From contig JAAAKB020002228.1 in assembly GCA_010014835.2 (NCBI GenBank), positions 1-24,891 on the forward strand: a stretch of DNA of 24,891 nt. The letters are read 5' to 3'. Shown here in pieces: positions 1 through 9,670 of the stretch. The notes below the pieces were generated by a model. The model worked only from the letters and a program-made list of their open reading frames with translations, was not told where the DNA came from and ran no database searches. Numbering within the stretch: position 1 is the first letter of the stretch; each line of letters begins with the position of its first letter. The translations under genes were made by a program, and so were the position numbers. Origin of the DNA: Apostichopus leukothele (Eukaryota; Echinodermata; Holothuroidea; Aspidochirotida; Stichopodidae).

Positions 1-1079
1 ACGGTCAATACCCACAACACAGTGTACATAGCAGCGATGGACATTTCAGGTCTAGATAAAAGATAACAAGGTATCACGTTTCATTACTGTCTGCATTTTG
101 TAGCGACAAGAAAACAACTTCCACTTGCAGGCAACAGAAAGTTAACATTTTCAGAGGGTGGCATGCGGTTTGGGGCGAGTCTTCAATGCCTTTAAAACTG
201 TTGGGAACAATAACGCAACTTACAATTAGTGGCAAGTTGATTGCTGGGATCCATTTGAAACATTGCTTCTTGGGACTTCAAAATGCCTTGGAATATCAAA
301 TTAGGCTTTTTCCTAACCATGAAAATATTTCATTCCTTGTAACTGAAAATTTTAATGGTTAAGTTTTGGATGATGCAATTACAAGCTTAGGTGTGTAATT
401 TATCTAGGCAGCCAGTGCAGTTGACTGAAAGTGCATTTGCAAAAGTGGCCATTTGCAAAGGGAAAACTTATTTCAACTCTGAATAAAATTGCATAGGGTA
501 ATTATTAATGGTAACTTACAACAGGGGTTCTTAAAGTTGTGAGCAAGTACTAGGCATTTCATAGGTGTGTATTCTCGTGTGTCAAGATTAATACGTAATA
601 TTTTATGCATCAGTTAATCATACAAACACTACCACGAACATTAACACGACACATAAGTGCAGAGTTCCTGGCCACGTGTGGGAATTGTGGGATGCTACTG
701 TAGTTAGACCAACGTACCGTAGCTGGGGAGTGAAGTGTATGACGCGCAGTGCCTCGCTGTATAATTACACCACAGTCCAGTACGGCGAGAATGTTGTTTA
801 GTATAATTTTACTCCACCTGTCCAACACTGTTCTCAGTGAATGTGACAAATCTTGATGACACACGTAGCAAGCTGTGCAGAGATCGGTTCGAGTTGTTCA
901 GCGAGTTTAGTCTGACTGATGTCCAATTTTAATGCAAATATGCATGAATCATTATTCGAATTGGCAAGGATCCTGCTTCGCATTTTTATGCTATACATTT
1001 AAAAATTGCATGGAAAGTGCAGAGAAGTGCGTCACATTTTGCAATGCGATACTTGCCAAATCAAATGCTGTTGTGTACC
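1..1079. other. non-coding stretch, weakly CpG-enriched near 620-900
   Basis: I see no gene here. The only open frame of note, on the minus strand at 610-864, shows no recognisable domain. The part from about 620 to 900 has visibly more CpG than its surroundings and contains an E-box, CACGTG, at 673-678. It could be a promoter or an untranslated first exon, for example of the TTLL2-like gene downstream, but no good splice donor or TATA-type signal supports this. Confidence 0.3.
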
Positions 1080-1087
1080 ATTTGGCA
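1080..1087. repeat. target-site duplication, left copy
   Basis: ATTTGGCA lies directly left of the hAT terminal repeat and is identical to the eight bases directly right of the element. Confidence 0.85.
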
Positions 1088-2013
1088 CAGTGCTGATAGT
1101 CGTAATCGATTAATCGCCAGTAGTAGCGCGCTCAAAACCTAAGTTTCCATTTCTCGACTACAAGCTACAGTAGCACTACACATAATCTGCTTTTGAAAAA
1201 TAGCCTAATCTTTCAAACACAACACTAAAGCGGTTGGTCAGCAAGTATGGCAAGGTATGTGGTTCTCAAAATGCTACATTAGCTCTGTGCTGTGTTAAAA
1301 ATCAGCAAGCACCTGCTCCGGTTAGATTCATGCATTTACTTGTCAGTAATACGATTGTTCTGCAGTGCAACATGTCCTAGCAATGCTTAATCATTGCACA
1401 TAATCTCAAATTTGGAATTATTAATCTTTTACGATTGCCAAAATATTTGCTATTTCTTCAAACATGTTTACAATAACTTCATTATCAACCTGGTTCACAT
1501 TTATCGGATGTCTGATCGAGTGTCGATTGTGGTGTAGTTTAATTTCAATGTGCAAAATATATGCCTGCTATCGCCTAGAGTCTAGCCTAGAACGTTGAAC
1601 CTCCTTCTACAGAAAACTTTTTCATACTTAATCATCACACAGCTACAAGGTGTTACGTCTATTCATTGTTTTACACGTTTGCTTTAATTAGTGCTAGTAG
1701 TTGTAGTAGCCTCGTAGATTCATTCCAAAGTATTTGATTTACTATGAAGGATTTTATGGAACGTTGGAGAGTGAAAGTTGTTCACAGTTTTTGTTTGGTA
1801 GAAGGTTAACATGATTTAAACACCACACGTTAAGACACAAAAGAATAAATGAATAAAGACATTGCACCATGGGGAAAGATTTGTTTTGACTGTATTTCTG
1901 CAATGTCAAAATAACAGTGATGAGGTCATAACTGTAACCGAGTAATCGCGAGAAGAGCTATGCGAGCTATGCGATTAATCAACTACAAGAGAATGAGTCG
2001 ACTATCAGCACTA
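1088..2013. mobile_element. non-autonomous hAT-family DNA transposon (926 bp)
   Basis: The left end reads CAGTGCTGATAGTCG. The reverse complement of the right end reads TAGTGCTGATAGTCG, a 14 of 15 match. The subterminal motif GATTAATCGC occurs in both arms but is shifted, so the left arm appears to have lost about a dozen bases. The insert is flanked by a perfect 8-bp direct duplication, ATTTGGCA. An 8-bp duplication with CAGTG/TAGTG ends is typical of hAT elements. No transposase frame is present, so it would have been mobilised by a relative. Inside, TTTTGAC (1884-1890) and GTCAAAA (1905-1911) can form a small hairpin, common in hAT subterminal regions. The end structure is seen directly; the superfamily call rests on known hAT features. 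Confidence 0.85.
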
Positions 2014-2021
2014 ATTTGGCA
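2014..2021. repeat. target-site duplication, right copy
   Basis: ATTTGGCA follows the right end of the hAT element and matches the left copy in all eight positions, which fixes both element ends to the base. Confidence 0.85.
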
Positions 2022-5000
2022 CTATAATCTGTATTCTCATACACCCTTTTTGCTAATACATAACCCAAGGAAATAGAAAGGGAATCAATTAAACAGTTTC
2101 ACAAGGCCTAGGTATATATATGAACTAAATATTACACATAAACAATTGCAAAATAAGACAATATACACAAACAGTACATAATAGCCTCAGGCTAAATAAA
2201 TTAATATCAGGCCTACAGTAAGCTAACAAAATACCATAAATACATATAACAATAAAGCACTCAGTGCTTATTTCATGCGGTATTACATTGCTGTACCTTC
2301 AAATTAAAATAGCAAACTAAATTCTTTCTTGACATTTACTATTAGACAAAACCAATGTGATCCTTTCTCTAGGCTTTATTCTTTATCAGTTTGTATGGTT
2401 ATTCAAACAAACTTGCAATATATTCCATAGTCTTACCTAACAAAGGCAGTAGTTTCCTCCTTTATATATGGTTGATACTATGGGCTACTAGTATGGTACA
2501 GTAGTAGTAATTTTTTGTGTTCCCTGAAATTGGTGCACTGTGCTATACATAATGAGCTGCAGAATCAAATTGTAACCATATTTGGAATGCAAGTTTCACT
2601 TTGTACAGTCTCAATGATAACAATCAAATTTAAAGTTGACAGCAAACATTAATGCATGCACAGACTTAGGTAAATTGCCCTGCTTAGCATCGGTTCTAAA
2701 CTCGGGACATTTGCAAACTTGTGCATTCTGGAATAATCTGACCAAACTTGAATGGATCACCAAGTAGGAGGACTAAACTAAGCCACCTTAAAAAAATCGG
2801 ACAGATTGTCACAATCACTAATCTTTAAAGTACATTTGTACTCGTAGCATCACAAATTTATATACCACAAGATACCATCATAAGATTAAGATCATGCCTA
2901 CAGACTTCATGTAATTTTTATGTGTGATAGGAAAATAATTACAAACCTACAGCTCATCTAAAGATAGAAATTGATGTTAGAGCATTAAAATCATTAAACC
3001 TGCTTACTAGTGGTTAAAAGCAACAATAATTTTTCAATGTTTTTCAATTTTCACAAGGAACTACCCAAATCCTTCTTGTAATTGAAATGATTTTTGACTT
3101 TCCTAATTCAAAGAAAGAAAATACTGTCTGAACATAGATAAAATATCATAATTGGGAAAGACAATAATCAGATCAAAACTATTCTGCAGGCAAAAATGGT
3201 TAATGGTGATCATTTTAACATCTGAACATTGAGCCAAAAGCCAGAGATATTGCACACACCTTCGTGAGCACTTTCACTGTCAAAACTAAGAGTAAGACAT
3301 TCTCTTCCAGTGAATTGTATACAGTTTTGGCAAGGAAGAAAACTAATTTAATATCTCTAGACAATGCCTCTCAAGGTGAACTATTTTAAGCTAATTATAG
3401 CAATCAGGGTTAGATGTTGACTATGCTGCTTTCATTACATTTGTTACCAACCATCAGAAGTCAGTCTAAAAAGTTTTCTTTTCTAATGGCAAGATGAAAG
3501 TTACCGTGAGACAAAATACATTGAATTTCCTGCCAACCACAAAGAAATTTCAGTAGAAATTGAGTCCGAACACTGTTTTGGAGGACAATTTTTGTTTTGC
3601 TATACCTACTGTACAGTATCCTTAACTTAGTGACATCCTATTAAAAAAGAAGAACATTTTTACGGAGTTATTCATTTTTTTCTGTAAACCAATCTGCAGT
3701 AACACTAAACATAGAGAATTATCTGTGTTTTTTACTGAATCTGGCAGCAGCATGTACAGTACATTGAAATGACCTCTAAGTTTGCAACACCGCTATGGCC
3801 AGTTTACAATTTGAATGCTGCATTAAGTCTCTTATCCCTAAAACTTCAAACTACGGTATGGTGTCTTGATCTTGTGTTACGTCAGTATCTAATATTGTTG
3901 TCTCCAGAACTGCATGTGGTAAATGAATGCAAATTTCACCAGTGTCCTTACATCATTATATTCCTCTCCAGTCAATAATAAATTGACCTTTCTGCACTTT
4001 AACCTTGTGAAATACTATCACTGGGTGAAATACTATATAAGTGCACATACTGTATGTGGGAAAATAATAGTACCAGTTGCTTTATAAATTACTTACCCAG
4101 CATAAACAACTGTATATTGATAATTCATGAATCTTATAGGATTGCTTCAATGACATTGGATGACAGTGAATGAATGTTGTATACAGGCTGATGTGGGAGG
4201 TATTAATGATTGTTCTGTTGGAATGTGATCTTATTGCAATCAGCAGTCCATGCATGACAAGATGTTTCTGTTGCTTGAATAGAATCTTTTGTAATTCAAC
4301 TTCAGGGATTATTGACTGACCTTAACAAGGTCATCCTTTTGAGTTTCTTTGAGTTCAGTACAGATGAATGGCATAAGTAATCTTGCATTTTCATCACCAT
4401 GACATATGATCTGTTTAACATTATACACATTGATTGCTTTAACCCCAGTATTGCATTTTTACTTAAGCAAGGAAGCTGATCACGTTTGAAGGTAAAACGC
4501 TATTGAAGCTACCAATGTAAAGTATGCCATTGTTTGGTGAATTATTGATACATGTATGTATGTGTGGTGTATGTACAGTACAGGAAAAGTACAGTAGTCA
4601 TTAAAAAAAAAGGCTTGTATAATATTGTGTACAAGCATTTAAAATGTTGCTTCAAAACATTGCTGTTAATGCACGATTCAATCATCATAGCTTCATATGG
4701 TAAACTGTTGAAGTCAGTTAGGTTGTTCTGACTCCCAGCTGTAATGTTTAAAAAAGTAAGAACATCTTCAAATTGAGCAAATTGGAGTTTAATCATGAAA
4801 TGTTATTACAACTATGCCTTTTATGTATGTGTACACTTAGTAGTTCTGTCATGTTTTGATCCCTAGAAAGTATCCCTTGAAAGTGCCTTGGTTACAGCTT
4901 ACACTGGAAATCAAGTGTGTGAGATTCAAAAATAGTGCAATTCAAAACAGTCCTTACCATCCATTTAAAAGTCAAAGTTTTCACTTGTCTTTTGTTGGAG

Positions 5001-5835
5001 TGCCAGATATCAAGAGGGATAGGGCAAATAGATGTTGGTGATATGCAGGCTTTCATCCTCCAGCATTTTCACAATGCATATTGTTTGTATTTTGTGTGCT
5101 TAACATAACTATATACACTTATTAAACAAACTTGAACAAGAAAGTACTGTCTCTGGCTACCATGTATTTGACCCTAAATCTATAGCTTTTCACATGCTGC
5201 CTTTAATCCAAATACTGCACAAGAAGCAATATGACAGGTTAGATAAAGGCATAAATCTGCAGTTTCCACCATTGTACAGTAAGTCAGACATATTTGTGTG
5301 CGAATTGTAATCCTTCAGCCTACTAGCACTCTCTATTGAATTGCAGTGAATAAAACAAAAAACAGCAAATTCAATCAAATGTGCAAACTGATATACTGTA
5401 TGACCTCATGCCCCCCCCCCCCATGACAACCCTGAATAAGTGAACCATGAGCCACTTTCACTGGAAACATCCACTGATCCTGGAAGTTTTATTCATGCCT
5501 GAACATGAATTATCATCAGTTAACTTTATATATATTTTTATTACTGATGATCTGTTATTCATCTCATCTCTATAAAATGCCACCGAATGATTTAGATTCA
5601 ATTATATTTAGGAAGAATCCATTAAATTACATACAGTTGTATCCAACATTAACTTACTGTCTTGCTTAAAGCAAAGGAACCTTTGTAGTGAGGTTGGCAT
5701 GTGCTTGGGTGTATGTGTGACACTTTATTTTGTATGCACGATAAATCAACAAGGAAATGACTGATCAATGCCATACTTGGTGGGTGAGTGTTCCATTACA
5801 AGTTGATGAACCCTATTGAAGTTAGTGCTCATATC
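2022..5835. other. long AT-rich non-coding stretch
   Basis: No gene, conserved motif or ordered repeat is visible in these 3.8 kb. The short open frames at 3769-3978 (+), 4542-4796 (-), 4856-5041 (+) and 5190-5378 (-) have no recognisable domains, and at this base composition frames of 60 to 84 codons are expected by chance. A run of twelve C at 5411-5422 is the only striking simple sequence. A small inverted repeat, GACCTT-aac-AAGGTC, lies near 4318-4332. The region could contain untranslated exons or an intron of the TTLL2-like gene, but nothing shows it. Confidence 0.5.
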
Positions 5836-5990
5836 TAGGGTGTGTCAGTATACCGATATATCAGGTACTGTATATCTGGTATTTCATTCATAACCATACC
5901 CATGGTATTGAACTCGGTCATAAAGGAATATACCAAAATACCAGGTTTATGCGAAACAATGTGGAATACCCAGTAAAATAATACACTATA
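5836..5990 (+). repeat. left terminal inverted repeat of the older hAT-like element
   Basis: This arm aligns, with substitutions and small gaps, to the reverse complement of 7105-7256. It ends just after the shared block ATACCCAGTAAAA. Confidence 0.65.
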
Positions 5991-7104
5991 AAAAATACTA
6001 ACCTATATAATAAACGAGTACTCGAGGAAATTCCCGCTACTATTGTACATCGTGTATAACTTTACACTCCCCTTAGTCCCGAATTGTAAGCATTCTTGCT
6101 GCTTATATTGTACGGGACAAAAGGTCAACGAAAGGGCAAACTGATATGTTTCTTGGTTTTCACCTTCAAAAATGGTTTAAGCCTAATCGGCCAATCACGA
6201 GCATGGATGGGTTACATTTACACATGATAATTTGGAACAGTCTATGTACGGATGGGGGAGAGGGAGGTACAGAATACAGCATATCACCTGGGAGGTTTGG
6301 AACACGTGCTTCGGTACGTGAGGAAAAGGGATTGGATACATGGCATGTGTGTGTACATTTAAAACAATACCTGTATGCATTTTTGTCTAGCAAGGAGTCT
6401 ACAGTTTCCGTTAGCGATGTAATGCGGTCTAAGAGAAACCTGCGCTGGTATAACGTGCGTGAAGTAGGTCAAAGACACACAAGTAAAATACAGACATTTT
6501 GCATGCCCAGCTTTCTATACCTGCTGTCAGAGAGCAGCAAAGTTTCATCTAAGTTTTAAAACAATCCAAACTAAACTAATTGGTGGGATAACCTGGTCTC
6601 AGATGCGGTACTTAGATGTCACTCTCTTTACATTTGAGTACACCATTTCAAAGAAAGGAATCCCACAAAGTTCTGGAGTTACTGGAATAATATTAATTGG
6701 CTTTAATAATAGCGTGGATTGGGTTAAGGGAATTGATCATATTTTCTCGAGAGGGGGCATTACAATAACATCTACGTTTCTACCTGGCGCAAAAAGTTTT
6801 TTGTATTAACAAATAAATGCTATGCTCAAGTCGGGGTATGACCATGTACTACGTTGGAAAGTAAATATATAGCTTAAAGTGAAGGGGAAATTACCGCATG
6901 ATATGAAGCTATGAACTTTCTTTTGTGCATTTTCTACTTCAATCAGGGTAAAATTTACAGGAGTCAGGGTCAAAAGGTCACGTTTAATCGAACGGAAATC
7001 CGGACATATAAACATTTAGATCGTTAAACATAAATGCACAGCCCTAACACACATGTCATCCTCAAGTTTGCATGTATATACTGTCTGGGTCGGTATTTTA
7101 ATAA

Positions 7105-7256
7105 GGTTTTTTTTTACTGGGTATTCAAGGTTGTTTTCGATATACCTGTTATTTTCGGTATATTCGTTGATGACAGATTTCAATGTCGTCGGTATGGGTA
7201 TGAATGAGATTACTGGTATTATCGGTATTACCCAATGCATAGTATGAAGGGCCCTG
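7105..7256 (-). repeat. right terminal inverted repeat of the older hAT-like element
   Basis: Read on the minus strand, this arm starts CAGGGCCC and follows the left arm through ATACCCAGTAAAA. The divergence between the arms points to an old copy. Confidence 0.65.
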
Positions 7257-7727
7257 ACTAGCATTATTTTGGTAACAACAGTTTGTACGTGTACATAACT
7301 TAAGGGAATTCTTCATCATTACATACTTGGAGTGTTCCCTGTTAATTAAATGAATGAGCAGCAGCAAGGTACCATGCAATGCTTACATTCTGGTTTTATA
7401 CTTTCAATGTGATGGTTGAACTAATCTGGTTGCTTGTGATTCGCTCAAGATTCTTCAGAGATTTAATCTAGTTTAAAGGTTAAGATTAGAATTAGAAGTG
7501 CTGAACCGAGTAGTCAATGAATCAATGAATGTCATTGTGCATACTTGTACTGTATGATGGCACAGGATAGACCGTATAACTAGGTATCTTTTGTACTGTA
7601 TGATATACATGTATGTCAAGACTGTGTACAGCAGTCAACAATAGTCAAACTTAAAATAACTCAGGAAGAGATGGCTCCTGCTGAATTCAGTGCAGTGAGT
7701 ACATACATAAATATATTGAAAGATCAT
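7257..7727. other. non-coding stretch
   Basis: No gene, RNA or repeat structure is visible between the hAT-like element and the 20-bp tandem repeat. Confidence 0.5.
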
Positions 7728-7836
7728 GGGCTGTATGGTCAATGTATGGGCTGTATGGTCTATGTATGGTCTATGTATGGGCTGTATGGTCTATGTATGG
7801 GCTGTATGGTCTATGTATGGGCTGTATGGTCTATGT
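7728..7836. repeat. 20-bp tandem repeat, about five copies
   Basis: The unit GGGCTGTATGGTCTATGTAT repeats with few changes. One unit is shortened to GGTCTATGTAT, and the first carries CAATGTAT. Two overlapping short open frames across the array come only from the repetition and are not coding evidence. Confidence 0.9.
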
Positions 7837-8414
7837 TACAGGGTATAAGTTAATGTTAACATTTTGTGTAGCTGTTTTGAAGGCTCCCAATTTGTCCCTT
7901 GTAAAATACAATGGTTCCTGTGTAAAAGATGCTATACATCTTCGGACTTGTATAACAATTTGACCATTTTGTACAGCATGTTGGGATGCAATACTGGATA
8001 AATTATTCCCTAAATTACACATTTAATTGCTCCTGAGTATTAAATTGTGGCCCAGAGGTGATGGTGACATATTTAATAAGTACAAGAAACATATCAGTTG
8101 TTGTAGCCTGGAAGGTCATATGAGGTCAAAGTCTGAACCAGAAAGACAAATAGCTGGGTAATCCCTTGCCACATATCAAGTAGGAATACTGAATGTAAGA
8201 GCAGACAAGATTTTAAGTTTTGGACTATTGCTGTAGGTATTCATATAATCAGAAAAGTACAGTACTGGCAATCATCTAGACCTGTATGTTTTATTTTCAT
8301 ACTAGACCTCAGAATAGGATACTTTTACCAGTTAACTTACTTTAAGTAAATATATTGTACATGTCAAGTACAAACTTTATTTTAGCTTTCATTGGTTGTG
8401 CTTACCAGCTTTAC
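7837..8414. other. non-coding stretch
   Basis: No gene or ordered repeat is seen. A TGAGGTCAAAG motif near 8121-8131 resembles the hormone-response-like motifs of the repeat that follows, and may be an outlying diverged copy. Confidence 0.4.
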
Positions 8415-8990
8415 ATCCATCAGTCTCTGGTGACATCAATTGAACTTTGACTAAGTACTACAAAAATCAACAGGATTCTTGTACTTACATACATTTATCC
8501 AATCTGTATTGTTGGAGTTGTTATGTTTACAAAGTTGTAAACTTTGGTCTCTGATGACCTTAAATGATCTTTGACCTCTACAACAGTTAAATACGACTAA
8601 TGTAGATCCACACATATAATACAAAGTTCATCCAATCTTCACTTTTGGAGTTGCAGTGTCCACAAAGCTATCAGACTTTGGCTTATAACTGCTGACCTCA
8701 AATGACCTATGCTACATCGAAACAATATGGTTTGTGAAATCACAATGGTGGATCCACATATTACATTCTACATACTAAATTTATCCAATCTTAACTTTTG
8801 GAATTCCCATATTACAAGTTTTCCAGAAACTGACCTCTGTTGACCTCAAATGATGTTTGACCAATTGTGAAAAAAACAAAAAGCAAATTTCTCTTACTCA
8901 CCAAGGTGGTCCTAAATAATGTGTATGAAATTCAATGGCATTATCGTATTAACACATGGTTTTCAGGTTTTGACCACCAGTGACTTTATA

Positions 8991-9003
8991 TGACCTTTGA
9001 CCT
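8991..9003 (-). promoter_or_regulatory. DR1-type nuclear-receptor motif inside the monomer repeat
   Basis: TGACCTTTGACCT is the reverse complement of AGGTCAAAGGTCA, a perfect direct repeat of AGGTCA with one-base spacing. This is the consensus site class for HNF4-, RXR/PPAR- and COUP-TF-type receptors. A copy with one change, TGATCTTTGACCT, is at 8565-8577. The site lies about 670 bp before the TTLL2-like start codon. The match is seen; any binding or regulatory role is inference. Confidence 0.35.
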
Positions 9004-9148
9004 CCATGAATAACAGTATATTGTCCTAATTAGATTAATCCACATACCTAATATTAAATTGCTCCATGTACAGTTTCGATGAACCAAGGCATCACATTCA
9101 CACACATAAACACTAACACATGCACAAACACAATCACCTCTTCAAAGG

Positions 9149-9171
9149 TTCCTTTAGCCTTTGGCTAGGAA
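9149..9171. repeat. terminal hairpin of the degenerate repeat
   Basis: TTCC and TAGCC pair with GGCTA and GGAA around a TTT loop, with a two-base bulge. It is directly followed by ATAAAA. It looks like the 3' end of a transposable element. Confidence 0.5.
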
Positions 9172-9180
9172 TAAAATCTT

Positions 9181-9612
9181 TCCAAACCCCAAATGTACAG
9201 CTTGGACGACTTGGTATGTAGATTCATTTGAGTAAATAAAAGGAATCTTAACATCAATGACCATATATGATGTCACAAAAGGGCAAATTATCAACATTTT
9301 TCAGCGACTCCAATAGTAAGGCTTGAAGGAACTTCTTAGTTGGCGTATTATTAAGTATCAGAACCCTATTGATTTTTGTGAAGGTCAAAGTTCATTTGAT
9401 ATCAACAGAAGTCAAAACAACAAAAATTCTGGTTCATAGGATGATAGGAATATAGGAACTTGTGGATCTAGTAAGTAAGCAATGGCCAAGACTTTGTCTG
9501 GCACAGTGTTAAACCTATATGTTCATAATGAAACATGGCAAGGAATCATGAAAGCCAACTGGTTTCTGGTTCTTTCATTTATACATTTTTATACATTTTT
9601 CCTTTTATGTAG
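9181..9612 (+). other. TTLL2: probable intron end upstream of the TTLL2-like coding exon
   Basis: The stretch ends in a T-rich tract followed by ATGTAG at 9607-9612, a good 3' splice site placed 58 nt before the start codon. This suggests an intron in the 5' untranslated region. The matching upstream exon was not found in the window. Nothing else is seen here. Confidence 0.5.
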
Positions 9613-9670
9613 AAAGATGAATTTCAAGTGAAGCAGGAAAATCTCTCGCACTAAGCAAAGCTCAATCACC
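9613..9670 (+). promoter_or_regulatory. TTLL2: 5' untranslated leader with a 4-codon upstream ORF
   Basis: After the candidate 3' splice site, an ATG at 9617 opens a tiny frame (M-N-F-K) closed by TGA at 9629-9631. This frame is in phase with the main ORF, so the TGA also rules out a longer N terminus within this exon. The main ATG at 9671 sits in a favourable context, ATCACCATGG. Confidence 0.6.

Larger units (their letters stand above)
5836..7256. mobile_element. old hAT-like DNA transposon with long terminal inverted repeats
   Basis: The left end starts TAGGGTGTGTCAGTATACCG. The reverse complement of the right end starts CAGGGCCCTTCATACTATGC. The two arms then align in the same order over about 150 bp. 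Shared blocks include CATTCATA, CCATACC, TATACC and ATACCCAGTAAAA. The C/TAGGG ends and the ATACCGATA-rich terminal repeats suit the hAT superfamily. The flanking eight bases (CTCATATC left, ACTAGCAT right) do not match, so the duplication has decayed or the ends are off by a few bases. The interior, about 1.1 kb, has a 137-codon open frame (6146-6559, +) that I cannot relate to any transposase. The element is probably non-autonomous or too decayed to recognise. Confidence 0.7.
8415..9180. repeat. degenerate ~140-bp monomer repeat ending in a hairpin tail
   Basis: About four to five diverged monomers follow each other. Two landmarks recur in order. One is TCCAATCT followed by a T-rich TTTTGGAGTT-like block (8498, 8631, 8783). 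The other is a TGACCT..AATGACCTTTGACC-like block (about 8553, 8694, 8840, 8981). Spacing is 133-152 bp. The series is followed by a CA-rich stretch (about 9099-9132) and then a short hairpin and an A-rich end. This order (repeated body, CA-rich stretch, hairpin, A-rich end) suggests a transposable-element tail rather than a plain satellite, but I cannot name the family. Confidence 0.6.

Noticed and set aside
610-864. 84-codon minus-strand frame in the CpG-enriched stretch
   Set aside because: No domain, splice site or codon-use support; kept only as part of a possible regulatory region.
6146-6559. 137-codon frame inside the older hAT-like element, considered as a transposase or host gene
   Set aside because: No BED zinc finger, hAT catalytic or dimerisation motif is visible, and shadow frames on the other strand are similarly open.
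7671-7963. Overlapping frames with MYGLYGLCM-type repeats
   Set aside because: They follow from the 20-bp tandem repeat and have no independent support.
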